Shown here in pieces: positions 43,746-54,851 of a DNA stretch of 64,000 bases. Origin of the DNA: Macrothele yani (taxonomy: Eukaryota; Arthropoda; Arachnida; Araneae; Macrothelidae); NCBI GenBank assembly GCA_039090855.1, contig CM076990.1:194747232-194811231 (forward strand), in the 5' to 3' direction. Made by a program: the position numbers and the translations under genes. The notes under the pieces were generated by a model. That model did not search any database. It was given only the letters and a program-made list of their open reading frames with translations, and was not told where the DNA came from. The first letter of the stretch is position 1, and each line of letters begins with the position of its first letter.

Positions 43746-45840
43746 AGGGGATCAAAAAATATTTTGAAATTTAGGAGCCAGCTGAAAAAATCAGGAGCCA
43801 GCCGCTCCACCCCGAAACAAAGTACACATTCCTGAAAATCGATATAGGACCAAAAATGCAGAAACAAGCTTTCAGGTATAAAAAAGGGCCACCATCAATT
43901 GTTATATATGCTTTTTACGGATCTAAACAATAAATGAGCATGAAATATAAAGCCAAACCTGAGAAATATGATTGGATGAAAATGAATAGTATATTTACAC
44001 ATTTTTCAAAGCGTTGAAATTATAAATCTGGTTTTTTGGGGAAACACACACACTTTTGGAATCTACAAATGCCAGGAGGTTTAAAATTTAAGGTTATAAA
44101 AAGAAATGCAGTGCTAATGTAATTATGAATAAAAGTGAAACAGACTTCTTCATAAATCGGCATTATATTTTGTCAAACATTTTTGTAGGATGGAAGGTAT
44201 CATATAATAATTATATATTTGTAGATTGTCCTACTGATAAAGGGTTAATAAAGTTTACATAATATTTGATTTGTTATTTCCTGATAATTCCTACAATACA
44301 GAAGATTTATTGTTTGCTAATAATCAGCAGTTGTGCTATAATAAAAATTAAACTTGTACACAGAAGTTTGTATTAATAAGCATTAATGTACTAATAAAAG
44401 AAACAGTATTGACTTCAATATTTGGTTTGAGGATTATTGACTTCAATATTTGTATTTGGTTTAAGAAAATTAGAAAAAATCTGAGAAATTGTGAATATTG
44501 CCAACAAATCATTTATCAAAAATATGTTTAATAGAAAAACTATTTACATAACAAAACTTTTACTAATTACATCTTTTAATAGAAAACTATTTATATAAAT
44601 GCTGAAGTTAACTCACTTTAATTCTTCTGTTTCTGAAGGACAGTATCAGTTTCATACACAGGTGCACTATTTCTATGATGTCCTTGAGCATGCCGAGTAC
44701 ATTTTGAAAAAATACTAATGGTCCACTGCTTTTGCTGGCTGAAAGTCACATACAGAAGGACCATTAATGTTTATCATCATCAGGTCACACAACGTGTTAC
44801 AGTCCAATCTTGAGCGGAATTTATTCTTAATGAGATTCATTGTACTGAATCCCTTTTTACAGCTCACTGTTGATGCTGGCAATACAGAAACTATATGCAG
44901 CAGTTTACTTAATTTGGGGATTCTGTTCCTTTTTAATAATGATGCTCGCAGAAGTTCTTGAAAATCCAAACGGTGACCGAGAACTTTGAATTTGTACCAT
45001 TCATCGAGTATGGTTGTACCTATTTCAAGGACTGGTAAGTGTTCAGAAAACTTTTGCTGTAACGAAAGTAGCTCAACATTGCCAAATATCTCTGATTTTT
45101 GAATAGATAGCCAGCAAAAAGTCAAAACTGACATATTTGCAAGAACATTGCAGTCTGGATGCTTAATGAAACATTCCTCCAGAAATTTCACTCCGTTATA
45201 TATCATGGCTTCCTTATCATTTTTGAACATCTCATTGTCCATGTGTGTAAGTTGTATGGCACTGTTTTCCATTTAACACAACACTCAATAAATTTTTGCT
45301 CCATGCTGCTGGGTTGAATTTTTAATTCCTTTAATGAATTTATTTCTTACCTTGTTGAGGTACTGAAGTTTAAGAAATTTTTGCTCCAAACTTCCTGACA
45401 TATCGCTGAGTTGTCGCAGATATTTGGGAGAATAGGAGTAAAATGTAGACAATTTCTGAAGTAAAGCATCTACGTCACTACAATTTTAATAACTTTAACA
45501 GCATCCAAAACTGCAAGATTGATGGGGTGAGCTATGCAGTGGACTGAAGTTATTCCAGCAACATGTTCTTTTATTTTTGCTGCAAGACCATTTGAACGAC
45601 CAACCATCACTGCTGCACCATTAGTACCAATTCCTAGAAGCCACTTACCATCACGCCATGGTAGACCTAATCGATCCAGTGCTTCTGTAGTTGCACTGAA
45701 GTAACCTTCTGCAGTAGCAATTTCTAATTCACCAATAGTCAAGAACATTTCTTTAACTTTTTCATCTTTTACATATCTCATACAGAGAATATACTCCTTG
45801 AACTTTTCTTGCTTGTTTCATCATTTTGGCATTTGCTTTC
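43746..45840 (-). mobile_element. hAT relic (element remains)
   Basis: The 3' end of a minus-strand hAT: CAGGGGATC at 43746-43754 is a typical hAT terminus. The transposase remnants lie upstream of it in the expected orientation (45781 to 44715). The other terminus was not found, so the 5' side is truncated or decayed. Confidence 0.55.
44715..45781 (-). pseudogene. hAT transposase relic (ZNF862-like)
   Basis: The first open segment (45781-45470) has LLGIGTNGAAVMVGRSNGLA and VHCIAHPINLAVLDAVK, corresponding to the G-x-x-(T)DGA and C-x-x-HR-x-NL motifs of ZNF862-like hAT proteins; here the Asp is Asn and the Arg is Pro, so the catalytic core is damaged. About 45470-45272 is out of frame. The second segment (45272-44715) has LHIVSVLPASTVSCKKGFS and MNLIKNKFRSRLDCNTLCDL, the C-terminal dimerisation region. 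No zinc finger was found upstream. It lies in intron 2 of the LSM-domain gene, on the opposite strand. Confidence 0.82.
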
Positions 45841-45954
45841 TACCATTCTTGAATATCTATTATTATACTTGTATTCTTGTGCTGCATTTTATCAAAGTTA
45901 GTTGTTTTTTGGACTTAACCATTTGAGTTGTACTACATAATTCTATGCTTGCAG

Positions 45955-46006
45955 GTTGGAGAGTTGATGAAGCTTTACCAAAGAAAAGTGCTGAAGTGGA
46001 ATCAAG
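45955..46006 (+). CDS. Exon 3 of the LSM-domain gene
   Basis: A 52-nt exon with acceptor CTTGCAG and donor AAG|GTATGC. Joined to exon 2 in phase 1 it reads C WRVDEALPKKSAEVES and ends in phase 2. Its length and phases fit exons 2 and 4 exactly. The sequence is a charged linker following the Sm-like fold. Confidence 0.7.
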
Positions 46007-46469
46007 GTATGCTACTGTTTACTTGTTATGCATAGTTCAGTTTTAATTTAGATGTTGTAAAATAACAATGATGATTATTAAAAGTTTTTCTACAAGCAAA
46101 GTTTGTTATAAGAGGTGAGAGTGGGACCAAGTTTTCAGCATTAGAATGCTGTAATTGAAGTCCAGAGGTAGACACTGTGAAAACTGGGAAATATTATGGC
46201 ATGACTAGTTTCTAAACAATAAACAAGTACATATTTTTTTGGAATATAAGTCCTTCTGGTTTTAAGAAATATTTTAGAAAAAAAGAGTGTGTAAAAACAG
46301 TAGATTATGAATCATCAAATCCTAGTGATTTGCAAAATTACATGCGGGATGATACTGCTGATAAAAACAGTATGGGGAAACGCCACTCAGTCCGTCAGTC
46401 CATGGTGTACATGTGCTGCAGGATTTGCCCATGATGTCACACCTTCATACAGCTAATGGTCTTTAGTGT

Positions 46470-46995
46470 TCTCCGTAGAGCCTTTTTACTGGGCAGCCCA
46501 CCCACCCACTTACTTTTTTTCTGCCACCCGGCTATATATCCTTTAACAAATGTTTTCACATTGCACATAATAGTAAGAATGAAACACTTATTCCCACATA
46601 CACCATCAGTATTGATGAAAACTGGCTGAAATCTGTGTTACTGCCCTGGTGGCACAGAGGTCTAAGCACTGGCTTATGACCATTCTTATGAGAAGGGTCT
46701 GGGTTCCAATCCTGGTGAGGCATGGATGTTGCATTTGTCTTACCGCACTTGTTCTATCCCTTCCCTGAAACCAATGGCCCTAAATTAGGGACAACGACTG
46801 CTTATAGCCCATTAAGCTGCTTACAGTAGTCATTAAACCTTCAATCAATGAAAAAAAAAATCTGTGTCTAATATAATTTGTTAGTAAACACTCATTTTTT
46901 TTAACCATTTTTGTATGGTTGTCTCTCTAACTGATTATCATGCTATGTGACGTTAATGCCTACTACACTGCTAAAAATGTTTGGTAAGTATAATA
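46470..46995. repeat. Interspersed repeat, copy interrupted by a SINE
   Basis: Segments around GAGCCTTTTTACTGGG, CCACATACACCAT and GATGAAAA(C/G)TGGCTGAAATC recur at 56890-57065, and the part after the SINE (TAATATAATTTGTTAGTAAA, TTTTTGTA, TAATGCCTAC) recurs at 50283-50440. This is an unclassified repeat family in the introns. Confidence 0.7.
46639..46857 (+). repeat. tRNA-derived SINE with target-site duplication
   Basis: Same family as 40322-40559, more diverged: box A region TGGCACAGAGG, box B GGTTCCAATCC, tail CCTAAATTAGGG and CATTAAACCTTCAA followed by a poly(A)-like end. It is flanked by AAATCTGTGT (46629-46638 and 46858-46867), so it inserted into the surrounding repeat. Confidence 0.9.
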
Positions 46996-47002
46996 ATGTT
47001 AA

Positions 47003-47075
47003 CATGGCCCTAAATTAGGGACAAACAACCACTTATAGCCTATTGAGCTGCTTATGGTAGACATTAGACCTTCAA
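47003..47075 (+). repeat. SINE tail fragment
   Basis: TGGCCCTAAATTAGGGACAA to ACATTAGACCTTCAA matches the tail domain of the same SINE, without the head, and ends in an (AT)n run at the left edge of the RTE element. Confidence 0.75.
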
Positions 47076-47092
47076 TATATATATATATATAT

Positions 47093-50000
47093 GGATGTAA
47101 GGTCAGGTGATGCGTAACATCACAGCCTCTCCTTGACAAATGTCAACCCCGCCTTCTCGTGGTACATCCTGTTCCCACTAAAGAGGCTCTGACGATCGCC
47201 AATAGCGGTATAACTATACCATCAGGATTAGAGGAAATGCTATCCCACACTCACCAACTCGCTTGGCCAGTGTGGTGAGTTATGGTCAAACCCCTCCAAA
47301 ATGACTCCACAACTTAAATCTTGGCCCTCAGTCTCCGGCAGCTGGAATATACCTGGCCAAGGCAGCGGCCAGTGCGACATGAAGGCAGAGGGTGCTAAGA
47401 ATCCCCGGAGGACCGGACTAGGCTGCCATCTGATGCTGACCTTGGCTATGTATAATGGACGCTCCCTATCTTCTGATTCAAGGCTTCTTGAATTGGAAGA
47501 GGAACTACAAAGGATCAAGTGGGACATCGTCGGGCTAAGTGAGGTAAGGAGAAAAGGAGAAGATCTCATTGAACTGAAAAGTGGACATCTCTTCTACTAT
47601 CGTGGGACTGATACTGGCAGAACTAGTGGTGTTGGATTTATAATAAACAAGAAACTGAAGGATAAAGTTGTAGAAGTTGAAAGTTCCTCTGACAGAGCTG
47701 CACGACTTGTTATCCAACTCTCGAAACGATACCAGGCTCAGATTATTCAAACTTATGCACCCACCACAAGTTATCCTGAAAAAAGAAATTGAAGAATTTT
47801 ATGAGGAAATTCGTCATCTAAGTAATAAAGGTAAGCAGCAATTGAAGATAATTATGGGAGATTTCAATGCAAAAATAGGGCAACGAAAACAGAATGAAAC
47901 TTCAGTAGGTAAATTCGGTCACGGCAACAGAAACCAGCGTGGAAATACTCTCGTAGAGTTTGCAGAGGCAGAAAGGTTTTACATCTTGAACTCCTTTTTC
48001 AAGAAAAAGCCACACAGGAAATGGACATGGAGACATCCAAATGGGACGACAAGTGAAATTGATTTTATTATGTGTAACAAAAAATTTGTCATAGAAGACT
48101 GCAGTGTGCTAAACAAGTTCAACACAGGTAGTGACCATAGATTGGTGAAAGATGCACCTCAACACTAAACTCGAACGTAGCAAGCTCATAAGACAAACAA
48201 AATTTATTGACATAACCAACCTTAAAAAACACCATAATACCTTCAAGTTGGAACTGAAGAACAGATTCTCTGCTTTAGAAGGCCTAACATCGAAAGAAGT
48301 GGATATTTCTGAAGTTAACAGAAAAGTAACCAAAGCTCTTATGGAAACAGCAACAAAATTAGCTGGGTCTAAGAACAAGTTGCATGTGAACAAATTATCA
48401 GGAAAAACCAAAATGTTGATGCAAAAAAAGAAGAGAGATGAGGACAACTAAAGAAGATGTGACTTCCAAAGTGGAATATATTGAGCTATGCAAGACAGTA
48501 CGAAAAAGTATCACTGAAGACGTAAGGAAATTCAACTGTGAACTAGTAAGGAAAGCAATTGAAAACAACCAAAGCCTAAAGATAGCAAAGGGACATCTCA
48601 GTAAGGGAAAAAAACAGATTATTGCAGAAGATGGTTCTGTAACAAGAAATAGAGGCGAAATTTTGACAAGAGTGAAAGATTTCTACTCCAAAATATATGA
48701 AAGGGATGATACATGTACTCCAGACATCATGGAAGGTACCAGTACCAGAGTTCTTCCAGTCCTCCCAGCAGAAGTTGCACATGCAATCAAGAACATGAAG
48801 CAGGGAAAAGCTCCAGGAGAAGATGGAATTACTGTAGACATCATACAAGAAGCAAGTGGAGAAATCAAAACAGTACTCACCCAAATTTTCACTCGATGCC
48901 TTAATGAAGGGAAGATTCCCGAGGATTGGAACAGTGCTACAATGATCTTGCTACATAAAAAAGGTGACATTGAGGATCTCGGGAACTACAGACCTATCAG
49001 CCTCCTATCAGTGGTTTATAAAATCTTCACTAAAGTTCTTTCACACTGCTTGAAGGTGACACTGGACGTGGCTCAACCGAGAGAACAAGCTGGATTCAGG
49101 AGTGGCTACAGCACAATAGATCATACCCACGTACTGAGAGAACTAATTGAAAGAGCGAGGGAATATGAACTTCCATTGTGCATGGCTTTTATCGATTATG
49201 AAAAAGCCTTTGATTCGGTGAAACCATCAGCAGTTACAATGGCTCTGAAATCCTGCGGTGTTGAAGATGCGTACATTAATATTATTAAAAACATCTATGA
49301 AAATGCAAGTGCAAAGATTCGGCTGTTTGAAAATACAACACACATAAAAATTGGAAAAGGAGTGAGACAAGGTGACACCGTATCTCCGAAGCTCATTAGT
49401 GCCACATTGGAAAATGTCTTTCAATCACTGAACTGGGAAAACAAAGGGATAAAGATTAATGGAGATTATCTAACCCACCTTCGTTTTGCTGATGACATCG
49501 CCATTTTTGCAACTACCCCATCAGAGCTGCAGAGTATGATCCAGGAACTTGCTGACAAGAGTAAAGAAGTGGGATTAAAAATGAACTTTCAGAAGACAAA
49601 AGTGATGACCAATGCTTTTACAAGAAATGAAGATTTATCGATTAATGGAGAAAAGCTGGAGATAACAGACATGTATGTTTATCTTGGACAGCAGATATCA
49701 AGTGAGGGTCACATTGATGAAGAAATTAATCGGCGTACAAAACTTGCCTGGAGAGCTTTTGGAAGAAACAGCATAATTTTCAAGAGCAATATGCCATTAT
49801 GTCTTAAAAGAAAAGTGTTTGATCAATGCATCCTTCCAGTGCTTACGTATGGTGCAGAGACGTGGACCTTAACTAAAAGAGACATATGAAGGCTGCAGAC
49901 AACTCAAAGAAGCATGGAGAGGTGCATGCTTGGTGTAACCAGGAGAGATAAGAAGAGGAACTCGTGGATCCGAAAAATGACAAGAGTGGAAGACATCATG

Positions 50001-50268
50001 ATCAGAGTTAAATCCCTGAAATGGCAATGGGCAGGACATACTGCCAGAAGGACAGACCATCGATGGACAGCCGAAATTTTAGATTGGATTCCAAGGGACA
50101 GGAAAAAATAATACCCAGAAGAAGACCACATGGAAGATGGGTGGATGAAATTCGAAAATATGCGGGAGTGACATGGAGGAGACTGGCACAAGACAGACCG
50201 TTGTGGAGGAAACTTGGGGAGACCTTCGTCCAGCAGTGGATTGATAATGGTTGACAATGATGATGATG
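47093..50268 (+). mobile_element. Near-complete RTE-clade LINE
   Basis: About 3.2 kb: a short 5' region (47093-47300), an apurinic/apyrimidinic-type endonuclease, a reverse transcriptase, a C-terminal extension and a (GAT)n tail at 50255-50268. Size, EN-RT order, minimal untranslated regions and simple-repeat tail are those of the RTE clade. It is the reference for the fragments at 1, 11389, 12660 and inside the array. It lies in the third intron of the LSM-domain gene, in the same orientation. Confidence 0.88.
47301..50254 (+). pseudogene. RTE endonuclease/reverse transcriptase polyprotein, frameshifted
   Basis: The endonuclease begins LTLAMYNGRSLSSDSRL, has the catalytic Glu in IVGLSEVRRKG (47530), PTTSYPE, IIMGDFNAKIG (about 47850), WTWRHPNG and ends with SDHRLV (48140). 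The RT has GKAPGEDGITVDII (48810), LLHKKGDIEDLGNYRPISLL (48950), FIDYEKAFDSV (49190), GVRQGDTVSPKL (49360) and the catalytic box LRFADDIAIF (49485), then YLGQQISSEGHIDEEINRR. Frames change near 47780, 48150 and 48440, a TGA interrupts at 49887, and the tail (GHTARRTDHRW, RRRPHGRWVDEIRKYAG, WRRLAQDRPLWRKLGE) shifts once more near 50105. All catalytic motifs are present, so the copy is recent but dead. Confidence 0.9.
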
Positions 50269-50282
50269 ATATATATATAAAG

Positions 50283-50440
50283 AAATCTGTCTAATATAAT
50301 TTGTTAGTAAATACTCATTTTTCTTAACCATTTTTGTACAATTGTCTGTTTAATTGATTATAGTGTTATGTTACATTAATGCCTACCGCACTGCTAAAGA
50401 TGTTTGGTAAGTGTAAGTATAATAATGTTAAGCAAAAATT
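50283..50440. repeat. Second copy of the 46.86-46.99 kb repeat segment
   Basis: TCTGTCTAATATAATTTGTT to ATGTTTGGTAAGTGTAAGTA matches 46860-46995. It may reflect a local duplication around the LINE insertion, since the two copies bracket the RTE element. Confidence 0.75.
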
Positions 50441-50989
50441 TTGTATTTTGGTTTCTCGTTTGGATAAGGGGTCGTTAAAAGTACCACCCAGCTAAAATTT
50501 CTTGCCACCTAGCTGTAAACAAAATCTAGGGAGAACACTAGGCTTTTATTATTGGGTTGAATGATCATCCTTGTCTCATGGCTGATGTGTTGAAACAAGA
50601 CTACCTGTTGAAGTCTGTCAGCATTCTGTGGCATACAAAGAATTCCTGGTTGTATTTTTAATCTAAAGCTTTTCCAAAAACTGTTTGAAGAACAAATATA
50701 TCAGCAAAACAGCGAACAGGCTAACCTCTACATGTTGTTGGTGAACAGCAAGGAAGCAAGAGACAGGACCTTGCAAAAGATCGTAAAATTTTCACAGCAT
50801 GATGTGTCAGCATCTTCCATCATAAACTGCAAATACAAATACACCGCCTGATAGAAAAAATGCCATACCACGAAGACGTGAATGCAGCCCCATGCAAATT
50901 GCAGGGTGGGTGATCACGTACAAGTTATGCAAATGATTGCATTTGCAGGCCAGTGAAGCGTTTGCCTCTGTTTCCAGTTCTCAGGCATA
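50441..50989. other. No gene seen (intron)
   Basis: Includes a further TTTTGGTTTCTCG/CCACCCAGCTAAAATT stretch and, at 50860-50960, a segment (ATGCAAATTGCAGGGTGGGT) of unknown type next to the following LINE. Confidence 0.35.
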
Positions 50990-53585
50990 TCCCCCTCTTT
51001 TCAGAGATTTAAATAAGCTGTGGAACGTCTGAGAATCTCGTTTGCGCCATTTCACAACAGCAACTATGACTCCCACTTCAGCATGGTTGAACTAAAGGTG
51101 GCTCTGCATCAGTCTGGCGCGACATCTATTGGTCCCAATGGCATCCACTATGATATGATCCGTAATCTCTCGCAGTCAGCTCTCGAGAATCTTTTAGTGC
51201 TTTTCAACCTCATTTGGTTGTAGCAGTTTCTCGGACTCTTGACGAAAATTTTTGTTCTACCTTTTCCCAAGCCTGGCAAAGACCCTAAGTCTCCCTCTAG
51301 TTATTCTCCAATTGCCCTCACTAGCTGTCTGTGTAAAGTCCTTGAACGGATGGTTAATTCCCGGTTAATTTATTTTTTAGAAGAGCATCAAATTCTGTCG
51401 CCATCACAAAGCAGCTTCCAGCAACATCGTTCAGGTCCTGATCATCTCTTGCACCTTGAGATGTCTGTTCATGAGGCGTTCATGCGTAGGCAGCACCTGG
51501 TGTCTGCATTTTTTACCATCGAGAAAGCTTACGATAGAGCGTGGCATTGAGGTATTCTCTGTGACCTCCATGAGAGTGGGTTGCGAGGAAACCTCCCAAC
51601 ATTCATTGCCAATTTTCTTTGTAATCGTGTTCCAGGTGCACCTGGGTAGGACGCTCTCTGCATTTTCCCATCAAGAACATGGTGTTCCTCAAGGCTGCAT
51701 TCTATCAGTGACATTGCTCATCCTCTGCATTAACTGTCTTCTCAAAAATCTTGCTCCTGCGGTTTCAGCTACCATTTATATTGATGACTTACACATATTC
51801 TGCTCGTCATCAAGCATGCATTTCGTTGAAAGGCACTGCAGTCTGTGATTAACCAGATTGTTAAAGTGGCTAACAACAAAAGTTTTGTTCTTTCTCCTGA
51901 CAAGACAGTGTGTGTCCATTTCTGTCGGAGGCGTGGCATCCATCCTGACCCAGAGCTATATTTAGACCGTGCAGCCATATTAGTTTTGCCAGAGACCAAT
52001 TTCCTTGGTCTGACCGTCGACCATGTGATCACCTTTCACTCGCACGTTGGACGACTAAGGACTTCCTGTCTGAGAGCTTTGTGAATTCTTAAGATCCTTG
52101 CTTCAGTCTCCTGGAGTGCAGACAGGATTTCTTTATTGCATATTTACCATTCTCTCATTCGTTCTAAGCTGGATTATGACTGTATAGTGTATGGCTCTGT
52201 ACGTCCTTTCGTTCACCAGCCGTTGGATACCATCTACCATCCAGCGCTATGTTTTTGTACAGGAGTATTTGCATGTCACCCATTCCCAGCCTTTAGGCCT
52301 ACGTAAACGAACCATCACTTCGTTTACGCCATCTGCAGCTGTCTCTTCAATTTTACTTGAAACTCCTCTCTCTCCCAGACCATCCTTTATATAATGCAGT
52401 TTTTCATCCCCAGCATGCTCGTTTATATGAGAACCGGCCCTCGTTCATTCCATCTTTTAGTCTTTGTATGGTGGCCGTAGCTCGTAATGCAGGGCTTGTC
52501 TTGTCACTTGTTGGAGAGACCAGGGGCTTTGAGGATCCTCCATGGCACCCTCTTGGTGTCATGGTTGATACCAGCTTTACATATTTTGATAAGGCCTCAA
52601 CCCCTGCAACAATGTACCAGCAGCTCTTCACTGAGCACTGTTACATTAATGCAGACTATGTTGCTATTTTCACTGATGGATCAAAGACGGCTGGTGTTTT
52701 GGGATGCGCCGGCTCCGGCGCCTGCAGAGATGCATGCTGTGTATCTTGCACTTGTTCACATACAGTCGAGCTCTTATCAGTGTGCTATTGTGTAAACTGA
52801 TTCGTTGAGTGTTGTGCAATCTATGTCATCTTTGGATTTCACCGGCCACTCACTTCTTTTTACCATACGAAGACTACTTCGTTCTTTGCTCGAGGCTGGT
52901 GTCCAGCTACGATTCTGCTGGATTCCTGGGCATGTTGGCATCCCAGGGAACAAGTCTGCTGATGCTGCTGCTAGATCTGCTTCCTCTTTGGTCGTGGCAC
53001 CCTTTCCACTGTTTCACCAGGATTTTCACTTTCTTTTTCATGACCATATCAGGTGAATGTGGCAGGGTCTGTGAGACCAGCAAGTGGAGAATAAACTACA
53101 CCATATTAAACCTATCCTTGGAGTCTGGAAGTCATTGTGTTTCCGGAACTGTAGGGAGGAAGTTGTTCTTGCACGTCTCTGCATTGGGCATTATTGCTTC
53201 ACTCATCACTATTTGCTGTGTGGCAACACTGACCCGATGTGTGAGACGTACGACTGCCTTCTCACTGTCCCTCATGCTTTATGTAGTTGTGTTCATTTTC
53301 GTCATCATTGCTCTCACTATTTTCATTCTCATTTGCTGGATGACAGCACAGAAGCTCTTAGGTGACCACTATGATACTTTCACAGTTTTTTTTTCCTTTT
53401 TAAAACAAATTAACTTTTTAAATCCAACTTTTACACTTTCAACCATTCTATTTTTTAACTCTTACCAAATCTGCCTGCTCTTAACCATCACACCCCTTAT
53501 TTAAATTTCTTTCACTGATGGTTCTGTGACTGGCACTCTTTTTGGCCAAACCTGGCCCTTGCGCCATAAAAATTAACAAACTAAC
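50990..53585 (+). pseudogene. I/Jockey-superfamily LINE with RNase H domain, degenerate
   Basis: In order: RT start (NSNYDSHFSMVELKVALHQS), LPFPKPGKDPKSPSSYSPIA (51255), LTSCLCKVLERMVNSRL, FFTIEKAYDRAW (51510; the catalytic A/C motif region), VPQGCILSVTLL (51680), YIDDLHIF (51778; the YxDD catalytic box), then an RNase H domain (IFTDGSKTAG at 52665, and WIPGHVGIPGNKSADAAA at 52918) and a C-terminal segment (LHHIKPILGVWKS, then REEVVLARLCIGH). Several frameshifts and stops separate these, and the endonuclease is missing (5' truncation). The 3' region ends near 53585 (GCGCCATAAAAATTAACAAA). RNase H after RT points to the I/LOA/Outcast side of the superfamily. Confidence 0.85.
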
Positions 53586-53589
53586 TAAT

Positions 53590-53840
53590 TTGCAAGCCAA
53601 TGGGACAATGTGCAGATGCTTCCATGGCCAGCATGGTCCTAACCTCTCACCCATCGAGCATCTGTGAAACACAATTGGACGTCGGTTGAGTACCCTCCCA
53701 CTCCCACAAAATAAAGATGAACTGTAAACTCGGATCAACATCACATGGTCCATGATACCCCTGGACTGTATTAGGACTCTCCATGCCACATCAGATTCAA
53801 TGCTGTATACACAAAATGGGGGCCACACTCTTTATTGATC
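53590..53840 (+). pseudogene. Tc1-like transposase C-terminal fragment
   Basis: QMLPWPAWS followed, after a one-base shift, by PNLSPIEHL, NTIGRRLSTLPLPQN and RINITWSMIPLDCIRTL. PxLxPIEHL is the third-acidic-residue motif of Tc1 transposases. Two internal stops are present (at the W of EHLW and in DEL-TRI). Only the last quarter of the protein remains. Confidence 0.75.
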
Positions 53841-53849
53841 ATCCTGTAT

Positions 53850-54520
53850 ATTTAGCCACTGGAACCTAGTCTGCATGTGACAATTAAATCATTTGTTCAG
53901 GTCCTACTTCGCTATCTGTGTGTACAGTTTGGTCTCTTTTTGAGTATTCCTTCATGGTGTGGCATTTTCTCTGTCGGGCAGTGTATGTTCTCACCAGTTA
54001 AAAGTTCAAGCAAAATGCTTGTGTTTCCCGAATGGATTAAAAAAAAAATATTCAAAATTACAACTGCACAATGTTTAACTTATTGTGAATGTATAAGATT
54101 TTTGCATTGTCTTGAAAGATCTGCATAAATTTGCAGCAAAAATAAGGCAGTTTGCACTCCCATTTTGTTGGTGGATGTCCTAAGCATCTGTTGCTATGTT
54201 TAGTCCTAAAATGAGGTTCTTTCCCTTCTTTTTCTATGATTTAGCTTTTTAAAGGAATCAATAGTCCTTTTATGTCCATTTCTGATTGCTATGCACAACG
54301 ATGTGATTTATGTGCTGAAATTGTATTGTACGTATTTTGCATATGTAACTCATGAATGCACTGATATGCATATGGGCACGAATACACATCTAGCATGATA
54401 GCCAGCCATGCTCATTAAAAAAATGCCCACATAGTTAGCAGTTAATATTTTCAAGGTTAGTCACATGTACTCACCTAATTCTTAACATATGCTTAGTATG
54501 CTTTTTCGTTTAAGTGGACC
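53850..54520. other. No gene seen (intron)
   Basis: AT-rich. A frame of 83 codons (53877-54128) has no recognisable motif. Confidence 0.4.
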
Positions 54521-54522
54521 AC

Positions 54523-54799
54523 CCCCTCAGTAAATAAGATGATATTTACATATTAAAACTAAGTGACTGAAGTATAGTAACCATTGTTCTCTTCAACTAT
54601 AGTTAAAAACATTAAGCTAAAATAATAGTTATTTTTAAATGAGTTATAAATTGTAACGTAGTGCTAGTTGTGTATGCATATTCTCTTTTAAATAACTACT
54701 TTAGCTTAATGTTCTTAATTATAGTTGAAAAGAATAAGAGTTACTACGTTTTTAGTCTCTTAGTTTTAATACGTAAATATCATTTTTTTACTGAGGGGA
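54523..54799. mobile_element. Foldback MITE
   Basis: The left end CCCCTCAGTAAAT (54523) and right end ACTGAGGGG (to 54799) start inverted arms of about 115 bp: GATGATATTTACATATTAAA and TTCAACTATAGTTAA, ACATTAAGCTAAA on the left recur in reverse complement on the right. A short non-palindromic centre is near 54650. No coding sequence. The target duplication was not resolved. Confidence 0.8.
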
Positions 54800-54851
54800 T
54801 GGTGAACGCAAACAAAACAAGAAAGATGACGCCGAATTTTTGGGTGTAATA

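Noticed and set aside
52807..53504. 231-codon frame with many hydrophobic residues, like a membrane protein
   Set aside because: It is an out-of-frame reading of the RNase H and C-terminal part of the LINE at 50990-53585.
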